Below are positions 8,310 through 16,205 of a stretch of 50,755 nucleotides of DNA, piece by piece. The stretch lies in contig CAYRGA010000003.1 in the NCBI GenBank assembly GCA_964423705.1, positions 1 to 50,755 on the forward strand, in the 5' to 3' direction. The position numbers and the translations under genes were made by a program. The notes under the pieces were generated by a model, which was not told where the DNA came from, did no database searches, and saw only the letters and a list, made by a program, of their open reading frames with translations. Each line of letters opens with the position of its first letter. Within the stretch, counting starts at the first letter, position 1. This DNA comes from CAKSIN01 sp964423705 (GTDB lineage: Bacteria > Bacillota > Clostridia > UMGS1810).

Positions 8310-8723
8310 ATGTGGTTTGTATTTGCGTTGCTGTCGGCTGTTTTTGCCGCTATGACCTCAATATTGGCGAAAATCGGAGTTGACGGGGTAAACACTAACC
8401 TTGCAACTGCCATTCGTACGGCGGTTGTGCTGGTATTTGCATGGATAATGGTATTTTTGACAAATACTCAAAGCGGCATTTTGTCAATAAATAAAAAAAG
8501 CTGGATTTTTTTAATACTTTCGGGCTTGGCGACCGGAGCTTCATGGTTGTGCTATTATCGTGCACTTCAGATAGGCGATGCATCGAAGGTTGTGCCGATT
8601 GATAAGTTGAGCGTTATAATTACGCCGGTTTTGGCTTTTGCTTTTCTGCACGAAAAGTTTACTGCAAAATCTCTTATAGGCTGTATTTTAATAGTCATCG
8701 GAACCCTACTTATGATTAAGTAA
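8310..8723 (+). CDS. Half-size EamA/DMT-family membrane transporter
   Basis: 137 residues with about four or five membrane helices: residues 1-20, 30-50, 60-80, 87-107 and 115-137. This is a single EamA unit, half of the usual ten-helix DMT transporter. The C-terminal pattern ALQIGDASKVVPIDKLSVIITPVLAFAFL, with one residue break, is characteristic of 140-residue EamA proteins, which probably act as dimers. Start: GAGG precedes ATG 8310; an upstream in-frame ATG at 8250 coincides with the -35 box. The stop TAA is directly followed by the stop of the convergent AraC gene with no spare base between. The substrate is unknown. Confidence 0.82.
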   Translation: MWFVFALLSAVFAAMTSILAKIGVDGVNTNLATAIRTAVVLVFAWIMVFLTNTQSGILSINKKSWIFLILSGLATGASWLCYYRALQIGDASKVVPIDKLSVIITPVLAFAFLHEKFTAKSLIGCILIVIGTLLMIK

Positions 8724-9476
8724 TCATTTTATACCGATTCTTTTACAGCTTGATGGCGTTACTCCGTATTTTTTACGAAAAGCCGTTGAAAAGTTTTTAA
8801 CATCCGAAAATCCCACCATGTCGGAAACAGCCTGCACAGACAGATAATCGGTTTCCAGCAGACGAGCTGCTCTTTCAAAGCGCATATTATCCAAGAACAT
8901 CTTTGGCGAAATACCCGTTTCTTTTTTGAAAATTTTTCTTAAATAGCTTTCACTCATATGGAGCTTTTCCGCGATTGTGCTTATTTTAAAATCATTTGAA
9001 CAATAATTCAGATTTATATATTCAATCGCCTGTTTTACTTCTGAACTGTACGGCGGTTCGTTTAATTCAAACAAAACAGAGTATAAAATCGAATTTAATT
9101 TCAATTTGTAGTTTTTTTGTTGCATAATGGCTGTTTTATATCCCTCGCGAAACAAGTCAACGACTTTTGAATTAATATTTTTTATCACCGTAACATCATT
9201 ATTTATTAAATTATCCGAGCGAAAATGAAACACTATAAGTTCTTCTTTTTTCGTCCTTCTTATATACGGATTGTCGGGTGGTATGAAAATCAAATCATTT
9301 TTTTCAAGCTCATATGTTTTATCTCCAAAATCAAACTCGGTTTTATCCTCGGCATCAGTTCTCACGGACAGCATATAGTGGTCTTTTCCTTCGCAATCAC
9401 TGTTATCGTTTTCAAAATCAAATTTATAAACACTGATAACCTCAAGTTTAATATCATCCTGCTCATAAAACATCAT
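8724..9476 (-). CDS. AraC-family regulator next to the GH10 gene
   Basis: 250 residues. The N-terminal 130 or so form a cupin-like ligand domain (LEKNDLIFIPPDNPYIRR). The C-terminal two helix-turn-helix segments are FKISTIAEKLHMSESYLRKIF and LSVQAVSDMVGFSDVKNFSTAF, ending in YGVTPSSCK. Two adjacent ATG codons (9476, 9473) follow AGAGGATAAT; either could be used. The gene is divergent from the xylanase-like gene at 9634, and the intergenic DNA holds a promoter for each direction plus paired direct repeats. It is therefore the likely activator of the GH10 gene, responding perhaps to xylo-oligosaccharides (inference). Confidence 0.88.
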   Translation of the reverse strand: MMFYEQDDIKLEVISVYKFDFENDNSDCEGKDHYMLSVRTDAEDKTEFDFGDKTYELEKNDLIFIPPDNPYIRRTKKEELIVFHFRSDNLINNDVTVIKNINSKVVDLFREGYKTAIMQQKNYKLKLNSILYSVLFELNEPPYSSEVKQAIEYINLNYCSNDFKISTIAEKLHMSESYLRKIFKKETGISPKMFLDNMRFERAARLLETDYLSVQAVSDMVGFSDVKNFSTAFRKKYGVTPSSCKRIGIK

Positions 9477-9508
9477 ATTATCCTCTATCCCATAAAATAT
9501 ATACCATC

Positions 9509-9537
9509 ACTATATCACTGCCTCGATAGTTTGTCAA
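9509..9537 (-). promoter_or_regulatory. Promoter of the AraC gene at 8724-9476
   Basis: Minus strand TTGACA (9532-9537), 17 bases, TATAGT (9509-9514). Confidence 0.7.
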
Positions 9538-9541
9538 TTAA

Positions 9542-9572
9542 AAAGCGAAAATCAAACTTTTTAAAGCGAAAA
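9542..9572 (+). repeat. Paired direct repeats, candidate AraC operator
   Basis: AAAGCGAAAA occurs at 9542-9551 and 9563-9572, 21 bases apart (two helical turns). The second copy ends five bases before the -35 box of the xylanase promoter. This geometry is the usual one for activating AraC-type proteins. Confidence 0.6.
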
Positions 9573-9577
9573 AAGGG

Positions 9578-9606
9578 TTGAAATGCCATAAAAATTGTCA
9601 TATAAT
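9578..9606 (+). promoter_or_regulatory. Promoter of the GH10 gene
   Basis: TTGAAA (9578-9583), 17 bases, TATAAT (9601-9606), followed by an AGGAGG ribosome site before ATG 9634. Confidence 0.75.
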
Positions 9607-9633
9607 GAACAAAAATTTATAGGAGGAATATGT

Positions 9634-10971
9634 ATGTCACGACGTGAAACAGCATTAAAATATTTTGAAGAACAAAAGACACAAACGGATTTGAGAGTCC
9701 GTGCAGGAATTGAAAACTACAGAAAGGGAAACGCCGAAATTATATTTGAAGGAGAAAATTTGCCCAAGGACATAACCTTGGAGGTCGAATTAAAGAATCA
9801 TGAATTTAAGTTCGGTGCTAATATTTTCATGCTTGATGAATTTGAGAGTGAAGAAAAAAACAAAATTTACAGGGATAAATTCCCGGAAATATTCAATCTT
9901 GCAACAGTTCCGTTTTATTGGTCGGATTTGGAGCCCGAAGAAGGCAAGCCGAGATATGAAAAAAATTCCCCGAGAGTATACAGACGTCCTACTCCGGATT
10001 TGTGCGTTGAATACTGTAAGGAAAAAAACATTGAACCGAAATGCCACTGCTTAAATTACGAAAACTTTTCACCGCTTTGGCTGAAAAATGCAACTGTGAG
10101 TGAGATTAAGGCAAAATTGGAAAAACGTTTTGCAGAAATTTCCGAGCGATACAGTAAGGATATTCCGAGCTTTGAGGTTACAAACGAAACATTGCAGGCT
10201 CCTCAGCCGCAAGCAACAAAATTCTTCATGGAAGATGACTTTGTGGAATGGAGCTTCAAAATGGCGGACAAATACTTTCCGCAAAACCGCTTAATCATAA
10301 ATGATTACAATGTTTTCTCTCCGCTTCACAATATTTTCGCTCCACTTTTGAATAACCGAGCTGCATATTATATGCAAATCGAGAGATTGTTTAAAAACGG
10401 TATAAGTCATCTTGATTCAATCGGAATGCAGTATCACAGCTTCTGGCCGCTGGATTCGGAGCCTAAACAAGCCGAATTTGTGTATAACCCTGAGTTTGTT
10501 TTCAACTTTATGGATTTGTATCAGAAGTTTAATATTTCCGAGCAGATAACTGAAATGACCATTCCGGCATATGGCGATGACAGTGAAAACGAAGAGATTC
10601 AGTCCATGCTTACACAGGAGCTTTATAAAATCTTTTTCTCACACCCGGCGATGGAAGCAGTTATCTATTGGAATTTGGTTGACGGTTACGCCGCCTTTGC
10701 ACCTTTAGGTGACATGACCAAAGGTGAGAATGCATACTATGGAGGTATGCTCAGACACGATATGAGCGAAAAGCCTGTTTATAAGGCACTTAAAAATCTA
10801 ATCCGCAATGAATGGCATACTCACGAAGTCGTTAAGGCAAACGAAGGCAGAGCTAAATTCAGAGGATTTTACGGCGATTATCAAATGAAGATAATTGCCG
10901 ACGGAAAAGAAAAAATAAAGGATTTTAAACTTTCCAAAACTGCAAATAATGTAATAAAAGTCACTTTATAA
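9634..10971 (+). CDS. Glycoside hydrolase family 10 (endo-beta-1,4-xylanase-like), cytoplasmic
   Basis: 445 residues forming one GH10-like TIM barrel. The likely acid/base is E185 in FEVTNE, matching the WDVVNE-type motif. The likely nucleophile is E307 in ITEMTIPA, matching ITELD. CHCLNYENFSPLWL near 137-150 matches the family's HxLxWxxQxPxW region, and YWNLVDGYA near 345 its late Trp motif. An N-terminal beta-strand region of about 60 residues precedes the barrel. There is no signal peptide, so the enzyme should act on imported xylo-oligosaccharides. Start: GGAGG precedes ATG 9634, and an in-frame ATG at 9595 lies within the promoter. The divergent AraC regulator probably controls it. Confidence 0.85.
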   Translation: MSRRETALKYFEEQKTQTDLRVRAGIENYRKGNAEIIFEGENLPKDITLEVELKNHEFKFGANIFMLDEFESEEKNKIYRDKFPEIFNLATVPFYWSDLEPEEGKPRYEKNSPRVYRRPTPDLCVEYCKEKNIEPKCHCLNYENFSPLWLKNATVSEIKAKLEKRFAEISERYSKDIPSFEVTNETLQAPQPQATKFFMEDDFVEWSFKMADKYFPQNRLIINDYNVFSPLHNIFAPLLNNRAAYYMQIERLFKNGISHLDSIGMQYHSFWPLDSEPKQAEFVYNPEFVFNFMDLYQKFNISEQITEMTIPAYGDDSENEEIQSMLTQELYKIFFSHPAMEAVIYWNLVDGYAAFAPLGDMTKGENAYYGGMLRHDMSEKPVYKALKNLIRNEWHTHEVVKANEGRAKFRGFYGDYQMKIIADGKEKIKDFKLSKTANNVIKVTL

Positions 10972-10988
10972 TGTCGATTTAAAGTCAA

Positions 10989-11025
10989 AAATGGCATTGT
11001 TTCAATATGCGAAGCAATGCCATTT
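10989..11025 (+). terminator. Bidirectional stem-loop between GH10 and AKR genes
   Basis: AAATGGCATTG (10989-10999) pairs perfectly with CAATGCCATTT (11015-11025). The genes converge here. The U-tract is better on the minus strand (TTTTGACTTT). Confidence 0.65.
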
Positions 11026-11030
11026 AAAAT

Positions 11031-11888
11031 TTATTTGTTTTTTCTTTCTTCAACCATTTTTACGAACCATTCCACCATTGAAGGGTCAGTATGAGCGAAA
11101 AACGCACTTTTTCCGGTATCAAGGGTTGAAATTCTGTTCATATCATCATCGGAAAGTTTAAAGTCAAATACCTCAAAGTTTTCCTTCATTCTGTCGGCAT
11201 GGGTCGTTTTCGGAATGACCGCTATGCCTCTTTGAATATGCCAGCGAAGCATAACCTGTGCTGTGGTTTTGTTGTATTTAGCGCCTATTTCACTGAGAAT
11301 CGAATCCTCAAACAGTCCGCCGCGCCCTTCTCCGAACGGTGCCCAGGCTTCCGGCAGGATATCGTATTTGCTTAGCCATTCGAGCTGTTCGTTCTGCTGA
11401 TGGTGAGGATGGATTTCTATTTGATTTACTGTGGGTTTAATCTTGGCAAATGATGCTATATCGACCATTCTGTCCGGGTAAAAATTCGATATGCCTATCG
11501 CGCGGATTTTGCCGTCCTCATACATATCTTCCAATGCCCTGTATGCGCCGTAAACATCGGAAAACGGCTGATGCAGTAGGCATAAATCCAAATAATCTGT
11601 TTTTAGTTTTTTCATGGATTTGATTACCGATTTTTTTGTTTCCTCATATCCGTAATGTTCTATCCATACCTTTGTTGTCAAAAATATATCGTTTCTTGCG
11701 ATTCCGGATTTTTCAATGGCATTTCCGACCTCTTCTTCGCTGAAATAGCTCTGTGCCGTATCGATTAATCTGTATCCTGTTTTCAATGCATCCGAAACAC
11801 ACCTTTCACATTCGTCCTTTGTCACCTGATATACTCCGTAGCCGAGTACGGGCATTTTAACTCCGTTGTTAAGTGTTATATACTCCAT
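11031..11888 (-). CDS. Aldo/keto reductase
   Basis: 285-residue NADPH-dependent aldehyde/ketone reductase with a TIM barrel. The catalytic tetrad is visible: D43 and Y48 in LIDTAQSY, K73 in TTKVW and H106 in LLHQP. AIGISNF and IPKTTHADR are the usual substrate- and coenzyme-side motifs. GAGAGGATAAAAA precedes the ATG, 13 bases after the stop of the flavodoxin-fold reductase, so the two are cotranscribed from the MerR-type promoter at 12546-12576. This suggests a stress response to reactive carbonyls or quinones (inference from family and regulator). Confidence 0.92.
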   Translation of the reverse strand: MEYITLNNGVKMPVLGYGVYQVTKDECERCVSDALKTGYRLIDTAQSYFSEEEVGNAIEKSGIARNDIFLTTKVWIEHYGYEETKKSVIKSMKKLKTDYLDLCLLHQPFSDVYGAYRALEDMYEDGKIRAIGISNFYPDRMVDIASFAKIKPTVNQIEIHPHHQQNEQLEWLSKYDILPEAWAPFGEGRGGLFEDSILSEIGAKYNKTTAQVMLRWHIQRGIAVIPKTTHADRMKENFEVFDFKLSDDDMNRISTLDTGKSAFFAHTDPSMVEWFVKMVEERKNK

Positions 11889-11901
11889 TTTTTATCCTCT
11901 C

Positions 11902-12441
11902 TCATATGCTTTTTCCCATTTCATAAGCTTCTTTAATCAAATTGGTGTTATTTACTTCCCCCTTTTCATATACTCCGGTGCCGTAGATTACTCCCATTTC
12001 CTTTGCACCCTCGACACAGTCGGCATATCCGCGGAAGCATGCCAGGGTGGTTTCCATAGAGGCTCTGTCCTCGTCTGCGGCAGTCATTATGTAGTAAAAT
12101 TCCTTGTTTCGTACCTCAAGCCAGCGTGCGACCGTTCTGTCAATAACAGCTTTCAGCTGAGCATCTATCGAATAGAAATATACGGGACTTGCCATAACCA
12201 AAACATCGGCATCAATCATTTTTTGTAAAATTTCTGCCATGTCATCATTATGTACACATTTTCCGCCGTGTTCTCTGCAATAGTAACAGGCTGAGCATGG
12301 GGTGATTTTTTTGTCGGCGATTCTGATTTTTTCGACGGTGTTTCCGCTGTCAACGGCTCCTTTTGCAAATTCATCGCAAAGGATGTCGGAATTTCCGTTT
12401 TTGCGCGGACTTCCTGATAATATCAATACTTTTTTACTCAT
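11902..12441 (-). CDS. Flavodoxin-fold NAD(P)H-dependent oxidoreductase
   Basis: 179 residues. SGSPRKNGNS at 9-18 is the FMN phosphate loop and MASPVYFYSID the second flavin-binding segment. Between them is the cysteine cluster CSACYYCREHGGKC, as in iron-sulfur flavoprotein-like members of the family, which may bind a cluster or zinc. Such proteins reduce quinones, nitro compounds or other electrophiles. GGAGG precedes the ATG. First gene of a pair with the aldo/keto reductase, driven by a MerR-type promoter about 100 bases upstream. Confidence 0.88.
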   Translation of the reverse strand: MSKKVLILSGSPRKNGNSDILCDEFAKGAVDSGNTVEKIRIADKKITPCSACYYCREHGGKCVHNDDMAEILQKMIDADVLVMASPVYFYSIDAQLKAVIDRTVARWLEVRNKEFYYIMTAADEDRASMETTLACFRGYADCVEGAKEMGVIYGTGVYEKGEVNNTNLIKEAYEMGKSI

Positions 12442-12504
12442 TGTATATCCTCCATTTTTTTGTCGCGCGGTTACCGCGTAATGCCGCAGCAGAATCGGGT
12501 AACG

Positions 12505-12533
12505 TTGACTTTTTATATTTGTAGTGATAAAAT
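12505..12533 (+). promoter_or_regulatory. Promoter of the merR-type gene
   Basis: TTGACT (12505-12510), 17 bases, TAAAAT (12528-12533). Transcription would start near 12540, just before the MerR dyad, which fits autorepression. The leader to ATG 12723 is about 180 bases and holds a ten-pair stem (12647-12656 with 12665-12674, one mismatch). Confidence 0.6.
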
Positions 12534-12545
12534 ATCTTTAAGTAT

Positions 12546-12576
12546 ATTATACAACTTAAAGTAAACTTTAAGTCAA
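12546..12576 (-). promoter_or_regulatory. MerR-type promoter with central dyad operator
   Basis: Minus strand TTGACT (12571-12576), a 19-base spacer, TATAAT (12546-12551). The spacer region holds the perfect dyad ACTTAAAGT, two bases, ACTTTAAGT (12554-12573). The over-long spacer with a dyad inside is the hallmark of promoters untwisted by MerR-family activators. It drives the reductase/AKR pair. Confidence 0.85.
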
Positions 12577-12722
12577 TAGCTTTTTAAAAAATAACACGGC
12601 AAGTGTCAGTGACTATCAAACAGACATATATGACATTTTATGTAGATTTCGACAGAAGGATTGCTCTGCCGAAACAAAGCGGAAGCTTGCTTTAATTTGA
12701 AAATTTTAAGGAGAGAATAAAC

Positions 12723-13223
12723 ATGCTTTACACGGTGGGCGAAGCAGCTAAAATACTTAATTTTAGCTGCTTCGCCCACCGTGTAAAGCANNNNNNNNNN
12801 AAAATACTTAATGTAGCACCCTCTACGCTCAGATATTACGATAAGGAGGGCTTGCTCCCGTTCATTGAGCGTTCAAGCGGAGGAATACGGATGTTTCGCG
12901 AAAAAGACTTTAACTGGCTTTTTATCGTGGAATGTTTGAAAAAATCGGGTCTTTCTATAAAAGATATCAAGCACTACATCGATTTGGCGGTTAAAGGCGA
13001 TGAAACTATCGATGAAAGACTGGAGCTCCTTCGGAATCAGCGCGAGAGGGTGCTGGAGCAAATGGCCGAATTACAAAACACTCTTGATATATTAAATTAC
13101 AAATGCTGGTATTACGAAACTGCTCAAAAGTGCGGAACTACATCTGTTCCGCAAAATATGACAATAGATGAAATTCCCGAAAATCTGCGCAAGGCAAAGG
13201 AAACATTGATGTTTCATAAATAG
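12723..13223 (+). CDS. MerR-family regulator, interrupted by an assembly artefact
   Basis: A MerR regulator whose N-terminal helix-turn-helix reads MLYTVGEAA, then, after a spurious insert, KILNVAPSTLRYYDKEGLL. Bases 12750-12800 contain a foldback copy and ten N. Removing those 51 bases joins the repeated AAAATACTTAAT copies and restores a normal 149-residue protein in frame. The C-terminal part (ERLELLRNQRERVLEQMAELQNTLDIL) is the dimerising coiled coil, followed by KCWYYETAQKCGT, typical of the AdhR/YyaN-like branch. It is divergent from the reductase/AKR pair and the likely activator at the dyad promoter 12546-12576. The ATG follows AAGGAGAG. Confidence 0.88.
   Translation: MLYTVGEAAKILNFSCFAHRVKXXXXKILNVAPSTLRYYDKEGLLPFIERSSGGIRMFREKDFNWLFIVECLKKSGLSIKDIKHYIDLAVKGDETIDERLELLRNQRERVLEQMAELQNTLDILNYKCWYYETAQKCGTTSVPQNMTIDEIPENLRKAKETLMFHK
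12724..12800. other. Assembly artefact: foldback inverted repeat plus N gap
   Basis: Bases 12724-12753 reappear as exact reverse complement at 12761-12790, immediately followed by ten N (12791-12800), then a direct repeat of AAAATACTTAAT (12750-12761 and 12801-12812). This is what a contig end with a read-through foldback and a scaffold join looks like. The gap is in reality negative, because the contigs overlap. Confidence 0.9.
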
Positions 13224-13227
13224 AGGC

Positions 13228-13249
13228 AATCGGACGTAAACGTCCGATT
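13228..13249 (+). terminator. Stem-loop between merR-type and araC-type genes
   Basis: AATCGGACG and CGTCCGATT form a perfect nine-pair stem with a TAAA loop, but no U-run follows on either strand, so termination would be weak. Confidence 0.4.
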
Positions 13250-13256
13250 GGCGGTA

Positions 13257-14072
13257 TTAGGTGGATTTTGCAAGCCGCTTACGGTATTCGGTCGGTGAAG
13301 CACCGTATTTTTTTGAAAAACAAGTCGAAAAATACCTTACATCGCAAAAAGAAAGCTTTTCGGCAATTTCAGATACCGAATACGCTGAATTTTTCAGAAG
13401 TGATTCCGCAATGCTGAAACGTCTGTTTTGCATATATTCGTACGGAGTTATCTTATATTGCTGTTTGAAAGCACGTATAATGTGATTTTTGGAGTACGAA
13501 AGCGAAGCGGCAATGTCATCAAGGTTCATCGAAAAATAATTTTTTTCATCTATATAAGCTTTTGCCTTCTGCGCTATACCGTATTTTGAACGATTTTCTT
13601 CTATTGTTACATCAGCCAGTTTTTGAGCAATGATTAAAAATACATTGGCACATTTTTCGCTTACGTCTTTTACGTTGCCGCCGGAGCGGGCGATTTTGTA
13701 TATATCAAAAAAGTATTTTTTCAAATTCGGAGCATGGAAGAGGTGAATATCGCTTAAATTGTGACATTCCGTAATGCTGTCCGAAAGTGTGCCCGAAAAA
13801 TTCATCCATATTTTAATCCACGGATTTTCGGAATCGGAATAATATAATTGGTCTTCACCCTTTTTTAGAAAGTAAATATCATCCTTTTCCGCGCAGAAGC
13901 TTTTACCGTTGACACTTACTGTGCCGCATCCGGAAAGGATGTATTCTATGACGCTCACATCGGAATTTTTTCGATGCATTTCATAACTGCCGTCGCAGTA
14001 GGAAATGCCGCACATAGTTACGGAAAACGGCAGGCTTTTATCATATACGAATGAAATTATATCCTCTTTCAT
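13257..14072 (-). CDS. AraC-family regulator next to the DUF4965-family gene
   Basis: 271 residues: N-terminal cupin-like sensor (VIEYILSGCGTVSVNGKSF), C-terminal double helix-turn-helix (MNLDDIAASLSYSKNHIIRAF and YSVSEIAEKLSFCDVRYFSTCF) ending in GASPTEYRKR. The ATG at 14072 follows AGGAATATTGAT; an upstream in-frame ATG at 14147 coincides with the -35 box and is rejected. It is divergent from the 660-residue gene at 14173, with overlapping promoters, so it most likely controls that gene. The effector is unknown. Confidence 0.88.
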   Translation of the reverse strand: MKEDIISFVYDKSLPFSVTMCGISYCDGSYEMHRKNSDVSVIEYILSGCGTVSVNGKSFCAEKDDIYFLKKGEDQLYYSDSENPWIKIWMNFSGTLSDSITECHNLSDIHLFHAPNLKKYFFDIYKIARSGGNVKDVSEKCANVFLIIAQKLADVTIEENRSKYGIAQKAKAYIDEKNYFSMNLDDIAASLSYSKNHIIRAFKQQYKITPYEYMQNRRFSIAESLLKNSAYSVSEIAEKLSFCDVRYFSTCFSKKYGASPTEYRKRLAKST

Positions 14073-14107
14073 ATCAATATTCCTAACATTTATGATTATT
14101 TTTTGCA

Positions 14108-14147
14108 TTGTTAATGCAATTATATAATGATATAATCGACTTGTCAA
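14108..14147. promoter_or_regulatory. Overlapping divergent promoters with inverted repeat
   Basis: Plus strand: TTGTTA (14108-14113), 17 bases, TATAAT (14131-14136). Minus strand: TTGACA (14142-14147), 17 bases, TATAAT (14119-14124). The two promoters face each other over the same DNA. The inverted repeat TTGCAT, five bases, ATGCAA (14103-14119) covers the plus -35 box. Confidence 0.7.
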
Positions 14148-14172
14148 CTAAATTTAAAAAGGAAGATGAAAT

Positions 14173-16155
14173 ATGTGTAAAAATGAAAAAAGATATCCTG
14201 CGTATCCTCTCATAACATGCGATCCGTATTTTAACGTTTGGTCTATGAGCGATACATTAAACGGTGATTTTACACGTCATTGGACCGGCAAGCAGCATTC
14301 AATGACGGGAATTATAACCGTTGATGGTACTGCCAAGGTTTTCATGGGCAGAATGTATCACGACCCGCGTGTTAATCACAGCGGTGCGAAAAACATCGAG
14401 CAGAAAAGTGTGAAAGTTACACCGCTTAAAACCGAATACGTTTTCAGCGATGATAAAATATCGCTGGCAGTTTCGTTTGTAACACCGCTTGTCATGACGG
14501 ACTTGATGCTTATGAGTACACCGGTTTCGTACATAAGCTATGCCGTGAAGTCAATCGACGGAGCTGAGCACAGCTGCTCTGTTTACTTCGATGTTTCTGC
14601 GCTGTTTACGGTTGATAATGCAGAAGAATGTGTGAACTTCGGAAAAACCGATATCTCCGTATGTGCCGGAAAAGCATTCGAGGGTGTCCTCGGCAAAAAA
14701 GGCGATGATGTGAGAATCAACTGGGGTTATGTTCACCTTGCGGCTCCGGACGGAAAGCTCGGCTTTGCCGATGACCTGATAAAATCTGCCGCATATATCG
14801 AGAACCGTGTTCAGAATTTCTCACAGTATCACACAAAGGCCGGTGACGGCGGAGCAGTAAGATATCCGGTTTTATTTTATACAAATGACTGCACAGTGGA
14901 TGAAAACGAAAAGAGTGGGTTTTTATGCGTAGCCTATGACGATATTCATTCACTTGAATACTTCGGCAAAACAGTAGATGCATATTACAAAAAAGACGGT
15001 AAAAGATTTTATGCCGCTCTTACGGATGCTATGAAAAATTATGACATTGTAATGAAAAAAACCGAAGACTTCGATGCACAGCTTCTTGCGGATGCGAGCG
15101 AGATATCGGATGAATATGCACAAATCATATCCATAGCATATCGTCAGGCTGTCGCAGCTCATAAGCTTGCGTACGACGGAAAGCAGGGACTTTTCATTTC
15201 AAAGGAATGTTTCTCGGGTGGCTTCGCGGCTACTGTGGACGTGACATATCCTTCGATACCGCTTTTCTTGAAATACAATCCCGATTTGGTGGAATACATG
15301 CTAAATCCGATATTTGATTTTGAGGCAAGTGATGGCTGGATTTATGATTTCGCTCCGCACGATGCCGGTGTTTACCCGATAGTAAACGGACAGCTGTACG
15401 GCTTTGCCGCAGGCGAGCTTATGCCCGGCATGCAGATGCCTGTCGAAGAGTGTGGAAATATGCTTTTGTGTGTGGCGGCGCTTTGCAGAGCGAGAAACAA
15501 TACCGATTATGCTAAAAAGCATTTTGATGTTCTGCAAAAGTGGGCATCCTATCTCGAAAGAAACGGCTACGACCCCGAAAGTCAGCTGTGCACAGATGAT
15601 TTTGCGGGTCACCTGGCGCATAATTGTAATCTTTCGGTTAAAGCGATAATGGGAATAGCGGCATGGGGTATGATACTCACCATGATGGGCGAAAGCGAAA
15701 ATGGAAATGAGTACATAGTGAAAGCGCGTGAGCTTGCGGGACTGTGGAAAAAGGATGCCTTCGATAAGGATCATTACCGCTTGGCATTTGATAAGGCAGA
15801 CACTTGGAGTATAAAGTATAATTTGGCATGGGATAAGTTATTTAAGCTTAACATTTTCGATGAGGATATATTTGAAACGGAAATATCGTATTACAAAACG
15901 AAAATAAACGAGTACGGACTGCCACTGGACAGCCGCAGCGACTATACAAAGAGTGACTGGCAGATGTGGTCGACCGTTCTTTGCAATGACATCCAATACC
16001 GTGACAGCATCATTTCGGCAATGCGTAAAATGCTGACGGATACTGAGGACAGAGTTCCGTTTACGGATTGGTATTTCTCAAGCACGGCGATACAGAGAGG
16101 ATTTCAGAATAGAACCGTTCAGGGCGGTTTGTTTATAAATCTTTTGAAATTTTAA
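14173..16155 (+). CDS. GtaA-type 'glutaminase' family protein (DUF4964/DUF4965/DUF1793)
   Basis: 660 residues. The N-terminus (YPLITCDPYFNVWSMSD, then HWTGKQHSMTG) matches the DUF4964-type start of the family. The middle is beta-rich. From about residue 310 there is an alpha-helical barrel with YDFAPHDAGVYPIVNG and MPVEECGNMLL, signatures of the DUF4965/DUF1793 domains. The family is named after a fungal glutaminase (GtaA), but bacterial members often sit with carbohydrate-degradation genes, so a glycoside-hydrolase-like role is equally possible. No signal peptide is visible, so it should be cytoplasmic, unlike the secreted fungal protein. The divergent AraC regulator is the probable control. 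GGAAG precedes the ATG. Confidence 0.75.
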   Translation: MCKNEKRYPAYPLITCDPYFNVWSMSDTLNGDFTRHWTGKQHSMTGIITVDGTAKVFMGRMYHDPRVNHSGAKNIEQKSVKVTPLKTEYVFSDDKISLAVSFVTPLVMTDLMLMSTPVSYISYAVKSIDGAEHSCSVYFDVSALFTVDNAEECVNFGKTDISVCAGKAFEGVLGKKGDDVRINWGYVHLAAPDGKLGFADDLIKSAAYIENRVQNFSQYHTKAGDGGAVRYPVLFYTNDCTVDENEKSGFLCVAYDDIHSLEYFGKTVDAYYKKDGKRFYAALTDAMKNYDIVMKKTEDFDAQLLADASEISDEYAQIISIAYRQAVAAHKLAYDGKQGLFISKECFSGGFAATVDVTYPSIPLFLKYNPDLVEYMLNPIFDFEASDGWIYDFAPHDAGVYPIVNGQLYGFAAGELMPGMQMPVEECGNMLLCVAALCRARNNTDYAKKHFDVLQKWASYLERNGYDPESQLCTDDFAGHLAHNCNLSVKAIMGIAAWGMILTMMGESENGNEYIVKARELAGLWKKDAFDKDHYRLAFDKADTWSIKYNLAWDKLFKLNIFDEDIFETEISYYKTKINEYGLPLDSRSDYTKSDWQMWSTVLCNDIQYRDSIISAMRKMLTDTEDRVPFTDWYFSSTAIQRGFQNRTVQGGLFINLLKF

Positions 16156-16170
16156 TTGATTTTGCCAAAA

Positions 16171-16205
16171 AAGACGGCTGCATATCAAGCATATGCAGCC
16201 GTCTT
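16171..16205. terminator. Bidirectional terminator between convergent genes
   Basis: AAGACGGCTGCATAT and ATATGCAGCCGTCTT form a perfect 15-pair stem around CAAGC. The A-tract before it gives a U-tract on the minus strand for the phosphofructokinase transcript. Confidence 0.85.

Noticed and set aside
12724..12790. Long perfect hairpin as a regulatory element or insertion-sequence end
   Set aside because: It adjoins the N gap, duplicates coding sequence, and its removal repairs the MerR gene; an assembly artefact explains all of it.
13228..13249. Strong terminator between merR-type and araC-type genes
   Set aside because: The stem is perfect but has no U-run on either strand, so it is listed only with low confidence.
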